Under the pieces are notes generated by a model, which was not told the origin of the DNA, ran no database searches, and worked only from the letters and a program-made list of their open reading frames with translations. Of a stretch of 64,000 nucleotides of DNA, positions 33,246 to 43,605 are shown in pieces. Numbering within the stretch: the stretch's first letter is position 1; each line of letters opens with the position of its first letter. A program made the position numbers and the translations under genes. This DNA is from G032773895 sp965248935 (lineage in GTDB: Bacteria > Pseudomonadota > Gammaproteobacteria > Pseudomonadales > Cellvibrionaceae), in contig OZ252214.1 of assembly GCA_965248935.1 (NCBI GenBank), positions 496,001 to 560,000 on the forward strand, given 5' to 3'.

Positions 33246-33343
33246 AGTGATCACCTATATTTGACCCGATCCGAAAAGTGATATTTAATATACAGTTTTA
33301 AATTAGAGAACGATTAAATTTGAATAAGCTGCTTTCAATATAT

Positions 33344-33907
33344 TTAGGCAACTGTTTCTATATTTAATTTTTTAGATAAACCGGCAAGATTCGGTACATC
33401 TTCAAGCGTCAACAACTGGTCAATATCCAATAAAATAACCATTTTTTCATCCACATTAACCAAACCTCGAATAAATTCTGTATTAACAGCGCTACCCAAA
33501 TCAGGAGCGTCTCTCATTTCATGCTGTGATAAAGAATAGACATCCGAAACCGCATCGACAACAATTCCCATAGTCCGGATCGTATCTTTGTGATTGACTT
33601 TTAATACAATCACCACAGTTATAGCCGTATACTCAATCCCATCCAAACCGAAACATTGGCGTAAATCAATAATTGGGACAATTGTTCCCCGTAAATTAAT
33701 CACGCCTTTAATATGAGGCGGTGCATTTGGCAGTGGCGTCGCAGTCTCCCAGCCTCTAATTTCTTGTACACAAAGGATATCTACACCATATTCTTCATTA
33801 GCCATAATAAAGGTGAGATACTGGTTCGCTGCCGCATTTGACTCAGAATTGTCATCCATATGAGTCGTATTCTGGTCAGTTTCCTTGACTTGTGTTTGAG
33901 CTTGCAT
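33344..33907 (-). CDS. cheW: Chemotaxis coupling protein CheW
   Basis: This 187-residue CheW domain (about 25-170) has LTFIMANEEYGVDILCVQEI and the INLRGTIVPIIDLRQCFGLD hallmark. A short acidic/Asn-rich N-terminal extension precedes it. It couples receptors to CheA. The start is 28 bases after cheA. Confidence 0.96.
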   Translation of the reverse strand: MQAQTQVKETDQNTTHMDDNSESNAAANQYLTFIMANEEYGVDILCVQEIRGWETATPLPNAPPHIKGVINLRGTIVPIIDLRQCFGLDGIEYTAITVVIVLKVNHKDTIRTMGIVVDAVSDVYSLSQHEMRDAPDLGSAVNTEFIRGLVNVDEKMVILLDIDQLLTLEDVPNLAGLSKKLNIETVA

Positions 33908-33934
33908 TCAAATTACTCCGTCAAATTTGGCTAG

Positions 33935-36397
33935 TTAGCCAGTAGCCTGAATTGAGTTATCGAGGGTATGAGGCTGACGCTCCATAGAGATCTGGGAAAA
34001 TTCCTGGGCTTTTTTGTAACCTTCACCAGATAGTTTTACAATCCCTGGGATATCAAGAATTAAGGCGACTGTGCCATCACCCAAAATAGTCGCCCCGGAT
34101 ATTCCTTCCACCCGTCGATAGTTTTGTTCCAAGCTTTTTATCACAACTTGTTGCTGAGCCAATAATTCATCGACAATAAGCCCAACCTTTTCTCCATCGG
34201 ACTCCACAACTACCATAAGGTTTTCATCAACATCCCGTTCTTTTACTTCGATAGAGAAAGTCTTATGTAACTCAACAATGGGAACATAATCATCACGCAA
34301 ACGAAATACATTACACCCACCAGCAATATTGCTAACGAATTTACTTTTACATTGAAGTGATTCCACAATGGATACTAAAGGAAAGATGTAGGTATTATTT
34401 CCCACTCGAACAAGTTGTCCATCCAATATAGCCAAGGTAAGAGGTAAACGAATAGTAACTTTTGAGCCTTTATCTTTTTCTGAGGTCAGTTCAACCACGC
34501 CATTTAGTGCTTGAATATTTCTCTTGACGACATCCATACCCACACCGCGCCCTGATACATCACTGACGACTGCGGCAGTAGAAAATCCCGGTTGAAAAAT
34601 AAGATCGAAAGCTTGCTCTTTACTGAATTTACTCGAATCCGATTCCGTAATAATGCCTTTTTCTATGGCCTTGGCAATAATTTTATCTTTATCCAAGCCT
34701 TTGCCATCGTCTCGAATTTCAATAACAACATTGCCACCCTGGTGATAGGCATCAAGTATGACAGTACCTGTCTCTGGCTTACCTTTTTTAATGCGTTCTT
34801 CTGGTATTTCGATACCGTGATCCAAAGCATTACGAACTAAATGCACTAACGGGTCACCTATTTTTTCCATCACAGTTTTATCAAGTTCTGTTTGTTCTCC
34901 AATCATTTTTAATTCGATTTTTTTATTTAATGACTGGCTTAAATCCCTCGCCATTCTTGGAAATCGACTAAAGGCAAAGCTAATTGGCAACATTCTTATC
35001 TGCATAACGCTTTCTTGCAGCTCTCGGGTATTTTGTTCAAGCTGGTTCAATCCTTCGATAAGTTTTGGTAAACGATCCAAATCAAATTCACTTCCTAATT
35101 GACCTAACATGGATTGAGTAATAACAAGCTCTCCCACCATGTTAATTAAGTTATCAACTTTATCTGTTCCAACACGTATGGAAGATGTTTCCGCTACGAT
35201 CTTTTTGGGCGCAGAAGTTATCAGATTTGGCTTAACTTTATCTTCTTCCTGGTTTTTAGCGTCAGGCTCTTTAACTGTATCTACTTTTTCTTCGTTTTCG
35301 GGGGCTTTAGCATCGACTGTTGCAGGTTTTAAGTCTTCGTTAATATTTTCTACATCTAAAGCAACTTTTTCATTTGACGATATTTCAAAGAGAGAGTCCT
35401 CTATCACCCATTCAAATATTTCACGAATAGAATCTTCATCCGCAGTATTTGATTTAAGGTAGAGATCCCAATAAAGGTAACACACTTCAGCATCCATTGA
35501 AGCAAGGTTAGGTAATTTATCCATACCCACCTTGACCTCCAATTCACCCATTCCTTCAAGCACACGGAATAAGCGAGTAGGTTCATTCCCAGTTTGTAAT
35601 ATCTCTGCATTAGGCTCAAAATGAATATGCCAATTAACACCTGAGGAATAGGGCTCAATATCAATTTGTGACTCGTCAATAACCCATTCAAAGGGTTCAT
35701 AAATATCTTCTTTATCCTGATAACTAGAAAGAATAATTTCCCATTTCAAGTAACATTCACTTGGGTCCATTCCAGATAAATTTGGAAGTTCACTGGTACA
35801 ATTTACTTCGATAAACTCACCTATTTCGGCAAGTTCTCGAATTATTCGGTGTGGATCATTACCAGTCTGTAAAATATTGATAGAGGGAACAAAACTGACT
35901 TTCCAAATAAATGGATCAGTAGCTTTCGACTCGATTTTAACGTCGGCCTGGACATCAGGTTTTGTTTCCACCGCAACTAGCGCTGTATCGCTTGATTCAC
36001 CGGAAGTTTTTCTTTCTAACATTAACTTAAATTCATTTTTAAGCTTATCTGAAAGCTCCGTCAACCCATCCTTTCCGTCTTGCAAAAGGGAAAGCATCTC
36101 TCGCATACAATCAACGGATTGCAAATACAAATTAACGTCTTCACTTGTCACTCCTCGTATACCAGAACGCACTTGATCAAGAATGGTTTCTAGATCATGA
36201 GTGAAATCTGAGATAGAGGTGAAACCAAAAGTAGCGCTGCCTCCTTTTATAGAGTGCGCTGATCGAAAAATAAGATTGATTGTTTCGCTATCAATGTTAC
36301 TGGGGTCCAACTCCATTAGAGCGGATTCCATTACATCTAGCCCTTCAATGCTCTCTTCGAAGAATACTTGATGAAACTGTGACAGGTCTATTCCCAT
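33935..36397 (-). CDS. cheA: Chemotaxis histidine kinase CheA
   Basis: This 820-residue protein has an N-terminal Hpt domain (H48 in RSAHSIKGG), a P3 dimerisation domain (about 405-465), a HATPase catalytic domain (LVHLVRNALDHGIE, RDDGKGLDKDKI, VSGRGVGMDVVKRNI) and a C-terminal CheW-like P5 domain. The usual P2 region is replaced by two tandem modules (about 163-243 and 254-337), each with ILQTGN-P-R, LPNL, M-CYL-W and EPFEWVI-type blocks. This is unusual for a one-module CheA. Confidence 0.96.
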   Translation of the reverse strand: MGIDLSQFHQVFFEESIEGLDVMESALMELDPSNIDSETINLIFRSAHSIKGGSATFGFTSISDFTHDLETILDQVRSGIRGVTSEDVNLYLQSVDCMREMLSLLQDGKDGLTELSDKLKNEFKLMLERKTSGESSDTALVAVETKPDVQADVKIESKATDPFIWKVSFVPSINILQTGNDPHRIIRELAEIGEFIEVNCTSELPNLSGMDPSECYLKWEIILSSYQDKEDIYEPFEWVIDESQIDIEPYSSGVNWHIHFEPNAEILQTGNEPTRLFRVLEGMGELEVKVGMDKLPNLASMDAEVCYLYWDLYLKSNTADEDSIREIFEWVIEDSLFEISSNEKVALDVENINEDLKPATVDAKAPENEEKVDTVKEPDAKNQEEDKVKPNLITSAPKKIVAETSSIRVGTDKVDNLINMVGELVITQSMLGQLGSEFDLDRLPKLIEGLNQLEQNTRELQESVMQIRMLPISFAFSRFPRMARDLSQSLNKKIELKMIGEQTELDKTVMEKIGDPLVHLVRNALDHGIEIPEERIKKGKPETGTVILDAYHQGGNVVIEIRDDGKGLDKDKIIAKAIEKGIITESDSSKFSKEQAFDLIFQPGFSTAAVVSDVSGRGVGMDVVKRNIQALNGVVELTSEKDKGSKVTIRLPLTLAILDGQLVRVGNNTYIFPLVSIVESLQCKSKFVSNIAGGCNVFRLRDDYVPIVELHKTFSIEVKERDVDENLMVVVESDGEKVGLIVDELLAQQQVVIKSLEQNYRRVEGISGATILGDGTVALILDIPGIVKLSGEGYKKAQEFSQISMERQPHTLDNSIQATG

Positions 36398-36417
36398 GGT
36401 AACGACGCCTAGCTAAA

Positions 36418-36795
36418 TCAGAGCACTTTTCCAATTGTGGCGAGTAACTGATCTGGGTTAAATGGTTTGACTATCCAGCCGGTGGCACCGGCTGCTTTGC
36501 CTTCGCTCTTTTTATCTACACCCGATTCAGTCGTTAACATCAGTATTGGTATGAACTTAAACGAAGGTAATTGACGTAACTCTTTGATTAAACATATCCC
36601 GTCCATGTTAGGCATATTGATATCAGAGATGACTAAATCAAACGCGCTCTCAGCCTGAGCAACCTTAAGTGCTTCTACCCCATCGGCAGCTTCCATGACT
36701 TCATGTCCAGCGCCCTTTAATGTAAAACTCACCATTTGTCTCATCGAGGCCGAATCATCAACAGCTAAAATTCTAGCCATACGTTTTCTCTCCAA
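36418..36795 (-). CDS. cheY: Chemotaxis response regulator CheY
   Basis: This 125-residue single receiver domain has acidic pocket residues in AVDDSASMRQ, phosphoacceptor D in VISDINMPNMDG, and conserved Thr/Lys in MLTTESG and WIVKPF. It is 21 bases ahead of cheA and probably co-transcribed with the STAS gene upstream. It binds the switch protein FliM. Confidence 0.93.
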   Translation of the reverse strand: MERKRMARILAVDDSASMRQMVSFTLKGAGHEVMEAADGVEALKVAQAESAFDLVISDINMPNMDGICLIKELRQLPSFKFIPILMLTTESGVDKKSEGKAAGATGWIVKPFNPDQLLATIGKVL

Positions 36796-36823
36796 TCATT
36801 AATATTTTCATTCACAGCAAGGG

Positions 36824-37105
36824 TCAATGGATACCCAGGGCGCTATCTACACCGAGTAATCCAGCAGCAGAACACAGCTTTTCTGAAGGGTGATCCCAAT
36901 GAATTTTGATTTGCTTTTCCTTCGTCGCATTAACAAACGCCAATAACAACTGCAATCCCGCTGTATCCGCACGCGATACATTATCGCCGTGCAAAACAAC
37001 GTTGTCACAATCCTTTGTATCGACCAAGGTTTCAAACTCCTCATGTAACCCATGAACATTGGCTATGGTCAAATTTTCTGGAAGGTTAAAATCAACTGTA
37101 GACAC
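36824..37105 (-). CDS. STAS domain protein of chemotaxis operon
   Basis: This 93-residue single STAS domain has RADTAGLQLLLAFV at the position of the SpoIIAA phosphorylation loop, with Thr in place of the usual Ser. A STAS gene heading a cheY-cheA operon is common in gammaproteobacteria (role not settled). It is preceded by a 267-base gap after fliJ. Confidence 0.88.
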   Translation of the reverse strand: MSTVDFNLPENLTIANVHGLHEEFETLVDTKDCDNVVLHGDNVSRADTAGLQLLLAFVNATKEKQIKIHWDHPSEKLCSAAGLLGVDSALGIH

Positions 37106-37372
37106 TGACTCTTCTCCGTTTATAACGCTTATCTGTTAAGGAAACATCCTGGCTTTAAACTAAGTCTAGACAGAGTTGCGAAACTTGCTACCGAAAAACA
37201 CGTTGCCATATACATTTATTTGCATTCCAACTAGGATACGGGAGGTTAGGGAGGAAATTACTGAGTATCTTAAGAATTAAAACAAAGAAATATAATTCCT
37301 CGTTTGCATATAAGATATAAGACATAAACAAATTTCGGGCGGAAAGCAAGTTGGGTAAAAAGTTAAAAGACG

Positions 37373-37810
37373 TCAGTTTCTACGACCATTATTTTGACTA
37401 ACCCACTCGTCTATGAATTTTTGGTCCTGTTTATCCAGCGCCAACAACTCTTCTTGTCGATACCTTGTAACCAAATCCTCCATAGATTGGCGCTTTAAGT
37501 AGTGCTTGTTCCACACTCTTTTCTTCTCTTCAAGAAAGCGCTCACTTTGAATAACCAGGTTCTTTTGCCCCTCAATAACGTTCGCTAAATTTTCCAAAAA
37601 TAACCTAGAATTCGCAAATTCTTCAGCCCGTAGGGTACGACTAAGGGTATTTTGCTGGGCATAGTCTCGATAGAAGCCTTCCATCTCACGTAATTGGAAA
37701 ACATTTTTCTGACACTGCTGACGAGCATTATCGTACTCTTCAGCCGCACTATTTTCATGGCGTTTTGCAAGATCAAGTACCGGCAATATTCTTTTTGAAC
37801 GCTGTACCAT
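37373..37810 (-). CDS. fliJ: Flagellar export chaperone FliJ
   Basis: This protein is about 145 residues, almost all coiled-coil (AEEYDNARQQCQKNVFQLRE), as expected of FliJ, which links the FliI ATPase with FlhA. The ATG at 37810 overlaps the fliI stop as TGATG. It ends the fliEFGHIJ block. Confidence 0.92.
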   Translation of the reverse strand: MVQRSKRILPVLDLAKRHENSAAEEYDNARQQCQKNVFQLREMEGFYRDYAQQNTLSRTLRAEEFANSRLFLENLANVIEGQKNLVIQSERFLEEKKRVWNKHYLKRQSMEDLVTRYRQEELLALDKQDQKFIDEWVSQNNGRRN

Positions 37811-39294
37811 CAACCAAGCCTACCTGGGTTACTTGCAGAAGCTAAATTTTGATTTCGACGATTACCGGAGGTTAGAGGGCCGGTATTCTTCTTAACCATC
37901 CGGTTATTAGCATTGAGTGATGTGGATTTTTCTTTTTCATTTCTAGCAGCATCATTATTCGAGGATAACAATTGCGTAAGATCGGCAACGCTTGCAGGGT
38001 AAAGGGCTGCTTGATTAATACTTTGCCCAATAAACGCTTTCAAAAGAGGATATTTATCTATCGCCAAATCAATCTCTGGGTCACTGCCTTTACTATAAGC
38101 CCCTATGGTAATAAGGTCTTTATTGGTTTTGTATATTGAAAGTAGCTGTTTAAACCTTTGAGCTTCTTTCAATTGAGTGTCGTTAACAATATTTGGCATG
38201 ACTCTGGAAATAGATGCTTCAATATCTATTGCAGGGTATACCCCCTCTTCCGCTAACTGCCTCGATAAGACAACGTGCCCATCAAGTATGGCTCTGGCAG
38301 AATCGGCAATAGGGTCTTGTAGGTCATCGCCTTCGGTGAGTACAGTATAAAAGGCCGTGATGGACCCCCCTCCTTTCATACCATTCCCTGCTCGTTCAAC
38401 TAAATCAGGAATTTTTGCAAAAACAGATGGAGGGTATCCCTTGGTTGCGGGAGGTTCACCAATCGCCAAAGAAATTTCGCGTTGGGCCTGAGCAAAACGA
38501 GTTAAGGAATCCATAAGTAACAAAACACTCTTTCCTTGATCTCGAAAGTACTCGGCAATACGTGTTGAAAGCTGTGCGGCTCTTAATCTCATTAGTGGCG
38601 CATCGTCTGCGGGAGCAGCAACCACGACCGCTTTTTTAAGCCCTTCTTCCCCAAGAATTTGATCAACAAATTCTTTTACTTCACGACCACGCTCACCAAT
38701 CAACCCCACCACCACTATATCCGCCGTAGTGAATCGAGTCATCATTCCCATTAGCACGCTTTTCCCTACACCACTACCGGCAAACAAACCTATACGCTGG
38801 CCCTTACCTACGGTTAGCAAGCTATTGATTGCTCGAATACCCACATCCAGAGGCTCGTATATTGGATGACGATGCAAAGGGTTAATCGCACTGGGCTCAA
38901 GGTCCACTTTGCCATTGCTATTAATAGCTCCTTTGCCATCGAGAGGCTGCCCAACACCATTTAATATTCGCCCCTTAAGATGGTCTCCCATCGAAAGCCT
39001 ATTGTGATCCAAAACAGGAAAAACTTTTGCTCCCGGTTGAACACCTTCAACTTTTTTAACAGGCATTAGGAATGTTTTTTCATTGTGAAAGCCTACCACT
39101 TCGACTTCGACTTCTCTTCCCCTTGGCAAGACCACTTTACACTGCCGACCAACAGAGACATTTAAACCCACAGCTTCCAAAGTGAGCCCAACCATACGGG
39201 TCAGTCTACCCGTAGCAACTGGCGGGGTTTCCAACAGCGAAAATTGCCGGTATTTTGCGAGACGTTTTATCAATGGTGGATGAGTATCAATCAT
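37810..39294 (-). CDS. fliI: Flagellar export ATPase FliI
   Basis: This protein is 494 residues from the ATG at 39294, which overlaps the fliH stop as ATGATTGA; the open frame extends to 39378 within fliH. The F1-like ATPase core has Walker A GLFAGSGVGKSVLMG and Walker B VLLLMDSLTRFAQAQREI. It energises export with FliH and FliJ. The C-terminal 60 residues are Asn/Lys-rich and variable. Confidence 0.96.
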   Translation of the reverse strand: MIDTHPPLIKRLAKYRQFSLLETPPVATGRLTRMVGLTLEAVGLNVSVGRQCKVVLPRGREVEVEVVGFHNEKTFLMPVKKVEGVQPGAKVFPVLDHNRLSMGDHLKGRILNGVGQPLDGKGAINSNGKVDLEPSAINPLHRHPIYEPLDVGIRAINSLLTVGKGQRIGLFAGSGVGKSVLMGMMTRFTTADIVVVGLIGERGREVKEFVDQILGEEGLKKAVVVAAPADDAPLMRLRAAQLSTRIAEYFRDQGKSVLLLMDSLTRFAQAQREISLAIGEPPATKGYPPSVFAKIPDLVERAGNGMKGGGSITAFYTVLTEGDDLQDPIADSARAILDGHVVLSRQLAEEGVYPAIDIEASISRVMPNIVNDTQLKEAQRFKQLLSIYKTNKDLITIGAYSKGSDPEIDLAIDKYPLLKAFIGQSINQAALYPASVADLTQLLSSNNDAARNEKEKSTSLNANNRMVKKNTGPLTSGNRRNQNLASASNPGRLG

Positions 39295-40366
39295 TACTAC
39301 TCGGTGTATCTTGGTCAACGCGGGTATCGGCACTGATGTTATCGGCACTAAGGTTAACCCGCTCTTCCGATAAAGCACTCGTCATTGAAGGTTGTACCTC
39401 TTCTTCTTGAGCCGGTTTAGTCTGTCTTTGCTTTTGCGAGTTGCCTTCAGTTAGTGTATTTTCTTCAATGTCCAACTCTTCAGAACCTTGCCTTTGTATC
39501 CAGCCTTTAGACTGTTCATCAAATGGCTCTTTAGCCGCGTCAATAGGGAGTACGTCAACCGTTTCATCTGGATGAATATACGTTTCCACGTCTTTTAATA
39601 AATCCTCACCTTTTTCGCCTTTCGCTTTTACTTCATTAAGGTATTGATCCAAACGAGTTTGAATACTGTAATCGACAAGGCTCTCGGCAGTTTCCACTTT
39701 GCACCCACCGGATTCTATACGGTTATCAATACGAACTGACCAATTTCGAGCCGCTTCAGGATAGGTTTCGTTAAACAATTCTGCATCACTTTCGTTAAGA
39801 GTTAGACTGATATTGTTTGCACCGGCTGGTAAAGCCGAGATAGCTCGGACAACTACATCAAAAAGTACTTCGGGGGACTGAGTAATTTCTTTTTGTATAA
39901 TTTCTTGAGCAAACCGTATGGCCGTATCAATAATGATATTTTCTAATATTAATTCCTGTTCACCCATTGGGACCATTAACTGATTGGATATATTTTTTAG
40001 GCGGCTACGCTCTAACTCTATTTGCCTACGAGTTTCTTTATAGGCTTTGTCACACCCTTGCTTTTCACCTTTAGCCAACCCCTCTGTGTGCCCTTTTGTT
40101 TTTCCCTCTTGATAGCCCTCAGCATACCCTTCTTTTTTTGCTTGCTCGGCAATTTTCTGCATGTCCTCTGCGGTGAGAGGTTTTGGTTTTTTTGATTTTG
40201 GCAGCGTTTCTATCGATTCATTCGATTTTTCAGCGGATTTTTTTTTCACCGCTTGAATCACTCGACCACGACTATCCATGGTAGGCAAAGACCAACTTCG
40301 AACAGAAACGGCGCCAGTAAGAGACTCGTGTGGAATTCGACCAGCGAACTTAATATTTTCCGACAT
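39287..40366 (-). CDS. fliH: Flagellar assembly protein FliH
   Basis: This 359-residue protein is longer than many FliH because of a 110-residue charged C-terminal tail beyond the V-ATPase E-like domain. The glycine-repeat helix (EGYAEGYQEGKTKGHTEGLA) near residue 80 is diagnostic. It regulates FliI at the C-ring. The C-terminal tail has no recognisable domain. Confidence 0.93.
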   Translation of the reverse strand: MSENIKFAGRIPHESLTGAVSVRSWSLPTMDSRGRVIQAVKKKSAEKSNESIETLPKSKKPKPLTAEDMQKIAEQAKKEGYAEGYQEGKTKGHTEGLAKGEKQGCDKAYKETRRQIELERSRLKNISNQLMVPMGEQELILENIIIDTAIRFAQEIIQKEITQSPEVLFDVVVRAISALPAGANNISLTLNESDAELFNETYPEAARNWSVRIDNRIESGGCKVETAESLVDYSIQTRLDQYLNEVKAKGEKGEDLLKDVETYIHPDETVDVLPIDAAKEPFDEQSKGWIQRQGSEELDIEENTLTEGNSQKQRQTKPAQEEEVQPSMTSALSEERVNLSADNISADTRVDQDTPSSND

Positions 40367-40432
40367 ATATTCTACTACTCAATGAATGTCACTTTAAAGT
40401 GTACCTATTATCCAAAACCACGCTTAACAAAT

Positions 40433-41470
40433 TTACAGTATTTCCTCACCACCACCACCCAAGTTAATTTCTCCAGCATCGGCCATACGCCTAGCTATAG
40501 TAAGAATTTCTTTTTGAGCGCTTTCCACTTCGGAAAGCTTAACCGGACCTTTCGCTTCCAAGTCGTCACGCAATAGCTCGGCTGCACGTTTAGACATATT
40601 GCCAAATATTTTCTCTTGAAGTATATCGTCGGCACCTTTAAGACCGAGGATAAGAATATCGGAAGAGACTTCACGTAGCAGTGCTTGTATGCCACGATCA
40701 TCCACATCACCTAGGTTTTCGAATACAAACATCAGTTCTTGAATTTGCGTTCCGGTATCTTCGTCAATTTCTTTAATGGATTCGAGCAGCTCACTGCCCA
40801 CAGAGCTGTCTAAGTTGTTAACAATTTCAGCCGCAGTTTTAAAACCACCCATATCTTTGGTTTGTGAGCCGGCATTACCAGAAAATTGTTTTTCGAGTAT
40901 ATCGTTTAATTCTTGCAAAGCACTGGGTTGGACCGTATCTAAAGAAGCGACACGCATCATCACATCCAGCCTGACCTTTTCTGGGAAGTACGCCAAAATT
41001 TCTGCGGATTGATCCGCATCCAAATACGCCAGTACAATCGCTTGAATCTGGGGGTGTTCATTGCGAATAATGTCCGCAACCGAGCGCGCTTCCATCCATT
41101 TTAGGGTATCCAAACCCGTGGTATTTCCGCCGAGAAGAATACGGTCGATAAGCCCGTTGGCCTTGTCTTCACCTAGAGCAGTCACCAACATGCTGCGAAT
41201 ATAGGTATCGGCTCCCATCCCTAAGCCGGTCTGTGTGCGAACTTCTTCCATAAAATTTGATAGAACCACTTCAACTTCATATTGTTGAATATTAGTTAAC
41301 TGCGCCATAGCAGTGCCCAAACGCTGAACCTCTTTAGGCCCCATATGCTTCAGGATTTGAGCAGCGCTTTCCTCTCCAAGCGTCATAAGAAGAATGGCCG
41401 CTTGATCGATACGGTTTAGATCTACCTTGGGGCGAGCATCCGCTTTAGCTTGTTTCGCAGGCGCGTTCAT
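40433..41470 (-). CDS. fliG: Flagellar motor switch protein FliG
   Basis: This 345-residue C-ring protein has three ARM-like domains. EHPQIQAIVLAYLDADQSAE is in the middle domain, and the C-terminal domain (about 250-340) has the charged torque helix (DDRGIQALLREVSSDILILG). It overlaps fliF by 4 bases. Confidence 0.97.
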   Translation of the reverse strand: MNAPAKQAKADARPKVDLNRIDQAAILLMTLGEESAAQILKHMGPKEVQRLGTAMAQLTNIQQYEVEVVLSNFMEEVRTQTGLGMGADTYIRSMLVTALGEDKANGLIDRILLGGNTTGLDTLKWMEARSVADIIRNEHPQIQAIVLAYLDADQSAEILAYFPEKVRLDVMMRVASLDTVQPSALQELNDILEKQFSGNAGSQTKDMGGFKTAAEIVNNLDSSVGSELLESIKEIDEDTGTQIQELMFVFENLGDVDDRGIQALLREVSSDILILGLKGADDILQEKIFGNMSKRAAELLRDDLEAKGPVKLSEVESAQKEILTIARRMADAGEINLGGGGEEIL

Positions 41471-43143
41471 TCTTCATTTATCCAACGTTTAATCACTTGA
41501 GCAACCCGGCCAGCATCCTCCGCCACTAATCCCTTCACCGCATTGAGTTGCTGCTCGTAACTTTCTTCTGGGCTAGGTAGAGCCAGTGCATCGCCTCCTG
41601 TAAGCGTCACAGTTTCATCCGATAGTGAATCAAAGGAGTCTAGACCTGCGGCGCTTAATGCAGCCAGTTCTTTCGCCTCTTCCTGTTCTTTCGCTTTAAC
41701 ACCAGAATTAGCCAAGCTTTTTAGTACCGGGCGCATAAGACCCACTACTAATACCAAAATGATAATAAGACCTACGGCCTGCTTAGCAATGGATTTAAAC
41801 CAATCTTGCTCCCAAATAGGGGTTTCATCATAGGATTCAAATTTGGGAAGCGGAATAAAGGGCTCATTAAGTATATTGACGCTATCACCTCTTACCGCAG
41901 AAAAACCTACTGCGTCTCTAACCAGTATAGACAATCGCTCTAACTCCGTGTCCATCCATTGAACTCGTTCGACCTCTCCATTCGTCCCGGTGATTTTTTT
42001 ATCGTCCACCACTATGGCAACGGTTAGACGACGCAACCTACCTTTTTCTCGTTTGGTATAACTGACTGTTCTATCCAGTTCATAATTTTTTATGGCCTGA
42101 CTGCGAGTATTACTGGGGGTGGCGGGTGGGGCATTGCCTGCACGGGGAAGAGCAACTTCGGGGGCCTGACCATCTGCGGGCGGCTGATTGGTTAAGGCTC
42201 CCGGAATTCCTATGGCACCGGCGGCACCCACACGCTGCTCTTCGATGGTTTGCTCACTTCGCACTGCGGGTAAATCTGGGTTAAATGACTCTTCAGCTTG
42301 CTCTATTTCGGTAAAATCAATATCCGCTGCGGCTTCGATTTTAAAGTTTCCCTCACCGAGCAATGGAGATAAAAGCCGACGAATTCGCAATACAATATCG
42401 TTTTCAATTTTTCGGGTGTAATCTAAATGTTGAGATGCGATAGTCAAATTTTCATCTTCTGCACCCACTGATAACAAATTTCCCCTTTGATCCACAATCG
42501 TCACATTTTCAATTTTTAATTCGGGAATGCTGGCGGCAACTAAATTGGCAATACCGCGAACCTGTTTTGGTTTGATCGGACGCCCAGGAAATAGATCGAG
42601 AAAAACCGAAGCGCTGGGCTCTCTGCCATCTCTAACAAAAACGGTTCTCTTAGGTATGGCTAAATGTACTCTTGCGAAGCGAACAGTATTAATACTCGCG
42701 ATGGTGCGGGAGAGTTCACCCTCTAGACCTCTTCGATAGCGGGTGGCCTCCATAAATTGGGATGTGCCTAAGGGCTGCTCTTGATCCAAAAGCTCAAAGC
42801 CAACGGATTTATCGCCTTGAATGCCGTTTTCTGCTAAGACTATTCGAGCTTTTTGAACAGAGTCCACTGGCACCATCAAGGCACCAGAATTGCCATCTAT
42901 TTTGTATGGAATTTCATTAAAATCGAGAATTTGCCCCACTTCGGAAGAGTCTAGTCTATCTAGGCTACCGTAAAGAGGTTTGTAATCTTCCCCTTGGCTC
43001 CAAAGGACAACAGCAAAGCCAATAGCGACGCTGGCAGCTAGACCAATCATCAGTCCAGCTTGGCGAATCAGATTTAAGTTATTGAATCCGTCAATTAATT
43101 CTGCCGTGCCACCAGCGTCACCAGCATACGAATCTGTCGCCAT
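41467..43143 (-). CDS. fliF: Flagellar MS-ring protein FliF
   Basis: This 558-residue protein has two membrane helices (about 30-50 and 445-465) flanking a periplasmic region with ring-building domains (SRTIASINTVRFARVHLAIP, PKQVRGIANLVAASIPELK), and a cytoplasmic C-terminus that binds FliG. It is the first structure assembled. 58 bases separate it from fliE. Confidence 0.97.
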   Translation of the reverse strand: MATDSYAGDAGGTAELIDGFNNLNLIRQAGLMIGLAASVAIGFAVVLWSQGEDYKPLYGSLDRLDSSEVGQILDFNEIPYKIDGNSGALMVPVDSVQKARIVLAENGIQGDKSVGFELLDQEQPLGTSQFMEATRYRRGLEGELSRTIASINTVRFARVHLAIPKRTVFVRDGREPSASVFLDLFPGRPIKPKQVRGIANLVAASIPELKIENVTIVDQRGNLLSVGAEDENLTIASQHLDYTRKIENDIVLRIRRLLSPLLGEGNFKIEAAADIDFTEIEQAEESFNPDLPAVRSEQTIEEQRVGAAGAIGIPGALTNQPPADGQAPEVALPRAGNAPPATPSNTRSQAIKNYELDRTVSYTKREKGRLRRLTVAIVVDDKKITGTNGEVERVQWMDTELERLSILVRDAVGFSAVRGDSVNILNEPFIPLPKFESYDETPIWEQDWFKSIAKQAVGLIIILVLVVGLMRPVLKSLANSGVKAKEQEEAKELAALSAAGLDSFDSLSDETVTLTGGDALALPSPEESYEQQLNAVKGLVAEDAGRVAQVIKRWINEE

Positions 43144-43201
43144 ACGATTAACTCTTACTTCTTAATCAATAAATCGAAAGTATCCACCCGAGAACCTAAA
43201 T

Positions 43202-43546
43202 TTAGATAGGCATATTCATAACATCTTTATAGGCGTCTACCAGTTTATTTCTTACTTGAACCATTGCATCAAACGCCACTCCGGCTTTTTGCGAAGCGAT
43301 CATCACATCCGTAATGCCGACATTCTGATCACCCTGAACATACGCCTTACTCATTGCTGCAGAGGCATGTTGAACCTCGTTAACTTTATCAACCGCCTGG
43401 GCCATAACGTCGGTAAATTTCGCATCATTTACTTGATTATTTGGGTTAGCTACATCACGAGACGCCATATCGCCAAACGCTTGAGACTGAGATTTTAGTG
43501 CTCTCATTTCTAGCAATAATCGATTTACGTCTAACCGGTCAGTCAT
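43202..43546 (-). CDS. fliE: Flagellar hook-basal body protein FliE
   Basis: This 114-residue MS-ring/rod adaptor has the conserved C-terminal QKAGVAFDAMVQVRNKLVDAY region. It is the first gene of the fliEFGHIJ block. A sigma-54 site lies 60 bases before the ATG. Confidence 0.95.
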   Translation of the reverse strand: MTDRLDVNRLLLEMRALKSQSQAFGDMASRDVANPNNQVNDAKFTDVMAQAVDKVNEVQHASAAMSKAYVQGDQNVGITDVMIASQKAGVAFDAMVQVRNKLVDAYKDVMNMPI

Positions 43547-43605
43547 GAACTTGCCCCTTTCGTACTCGTCAGATTTCTGTCAGAAATCGCCCTGAGGAAA
43601 AGAAT

